From the NCBI GenBank assembly GCA_015999765.1, contig JAECQR010000008.1, positions 32,183 to 96,182 on the forward strand: a DNA stretch of 64,000 bases. Direction: 5' to 3'. Made by a program: the position numbers and the translations under genes. The notes beneath the pieces are model-generated. The model searched no databases, had not been told where the DNA came from, and saw only the letters and a list, made by a program, of their open reading frames with translations. Of this stretch, positions 63,965 through 64,000 are shown piece after piece (position 1 is the first letter of the stretch; the number at the start of each line of letters is the position of its first letter). The stretch is from Flavobacteriia bacterium (lineage in GTDB: Bacteria > Bacteroidota > Bacteroidia > Flavobacteriales > Weeksellaceae).

Positions 63965-64000
63965 GGGCGCCTTTTCCGGCTGTCACTACTCGCTTTTCTG
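63965..64000. repeat. Possible truncated third copy of the intergenic repeat
   Basis: GGGCGCCTTTTCCGGCTGTC, then ACTACTCGCTTTTCTG, runs off the right edge. On the complement of copy 2 the comparable part reads CCCGCTGTCCGTTATATC, followed by TTTTTTG; the spacing is the same, the identity moderate. Only one end is visible. Confidence 0.35.

Overview
The window is a chromosomal segment of a member of the phylum Bacteroidota, most likely a flavobacterium of the Chryseobacterium/Kaistella type (Weeksellaceae). This rests on several things read in the sequence: promoters of the TTTG-N19/20-TAnnTTTG kind, almost no Shine-Dalgarno sequences, proteins with type IX secretion (T9SS) C-terminal sorting domains, a GLPGLI-family protein, a metX/metZ methionine route with a split metH, and ribosomal proteins whose closest remembered relatives are flavobacterial. 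The genus is an inference. I found no tRNA, rRNA, CRISPR array, prophage or insertion sequence.

Bases 1-5255 hold the end of a moxR-type ATPase gene with its DUF58 partner, an OsmC protein, and a large cytoplasmic MGH1-like glycoside hydrolase on the minus strand. Bases 5328-14632 form a methionine block read in one direction: a SAM-I riboswitch, then metX-like acyltransferase, ACT-homoserine dehydrogenase, metZ, the N-terminal half of methionine synthase, a small four-helix-bundle gene, the remainder of methionine synthase, and metF, closed by a perfect palindromic terminator. It covers aspartate semialdehyde to methionine plus methyl-group supply. Two inverted copies of an intergenic repeat bracket the metH part.

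Bases 14644-18396 are a minus-strand run (mazG-like, aroA, SDR oxidoreductase and a beta-helix lipoprotein). Bases 18477-35159 are mixed: L31 type B, a GlmU-like protein, a tRNA wobble-uridine hydroxylation cluster (trhO, trhP, ferredoxin) in which trhO has acquired the C-terminal domain of trhP, 5-formyl-THF cyclo-ligase, several lipoproteins, an rRNA methyltransferase, rmuC, pncB, dps, an LRR protein with a T9SS tail, and two polytopic membrane proteins resembling GT-C glycosyltransferases.

Bases 35229-60620 carry the ribosomal superoperons: rpsL-rpsG-fusA-rpsJ, then an interruption of 8 kb, then rplC through rplQ with secY, infA and rpoA. The interruption holds a GLPGLI-family gene, a 1274-residue secreted metalloprotease, a TPR-HTH regulator, a frameshifted remnant of a second GLPGLI gene and an iron-permease-like protein. 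Duplicated terminators and the GLPGLI remnant allow its history to be partly reconstructed. After rplQ come a small lipoprotein, enolase and citrate synthase.

The most unusual points are the TrhO/TrhP shared domain beside a ferredoxin, the riboswitch whose downstream strand can pair either with the 5' flank or with a TTG start codon, the split metH with a heptanucleotide repeat in its second half, and the scar inside the ribosomal protein superoperon.
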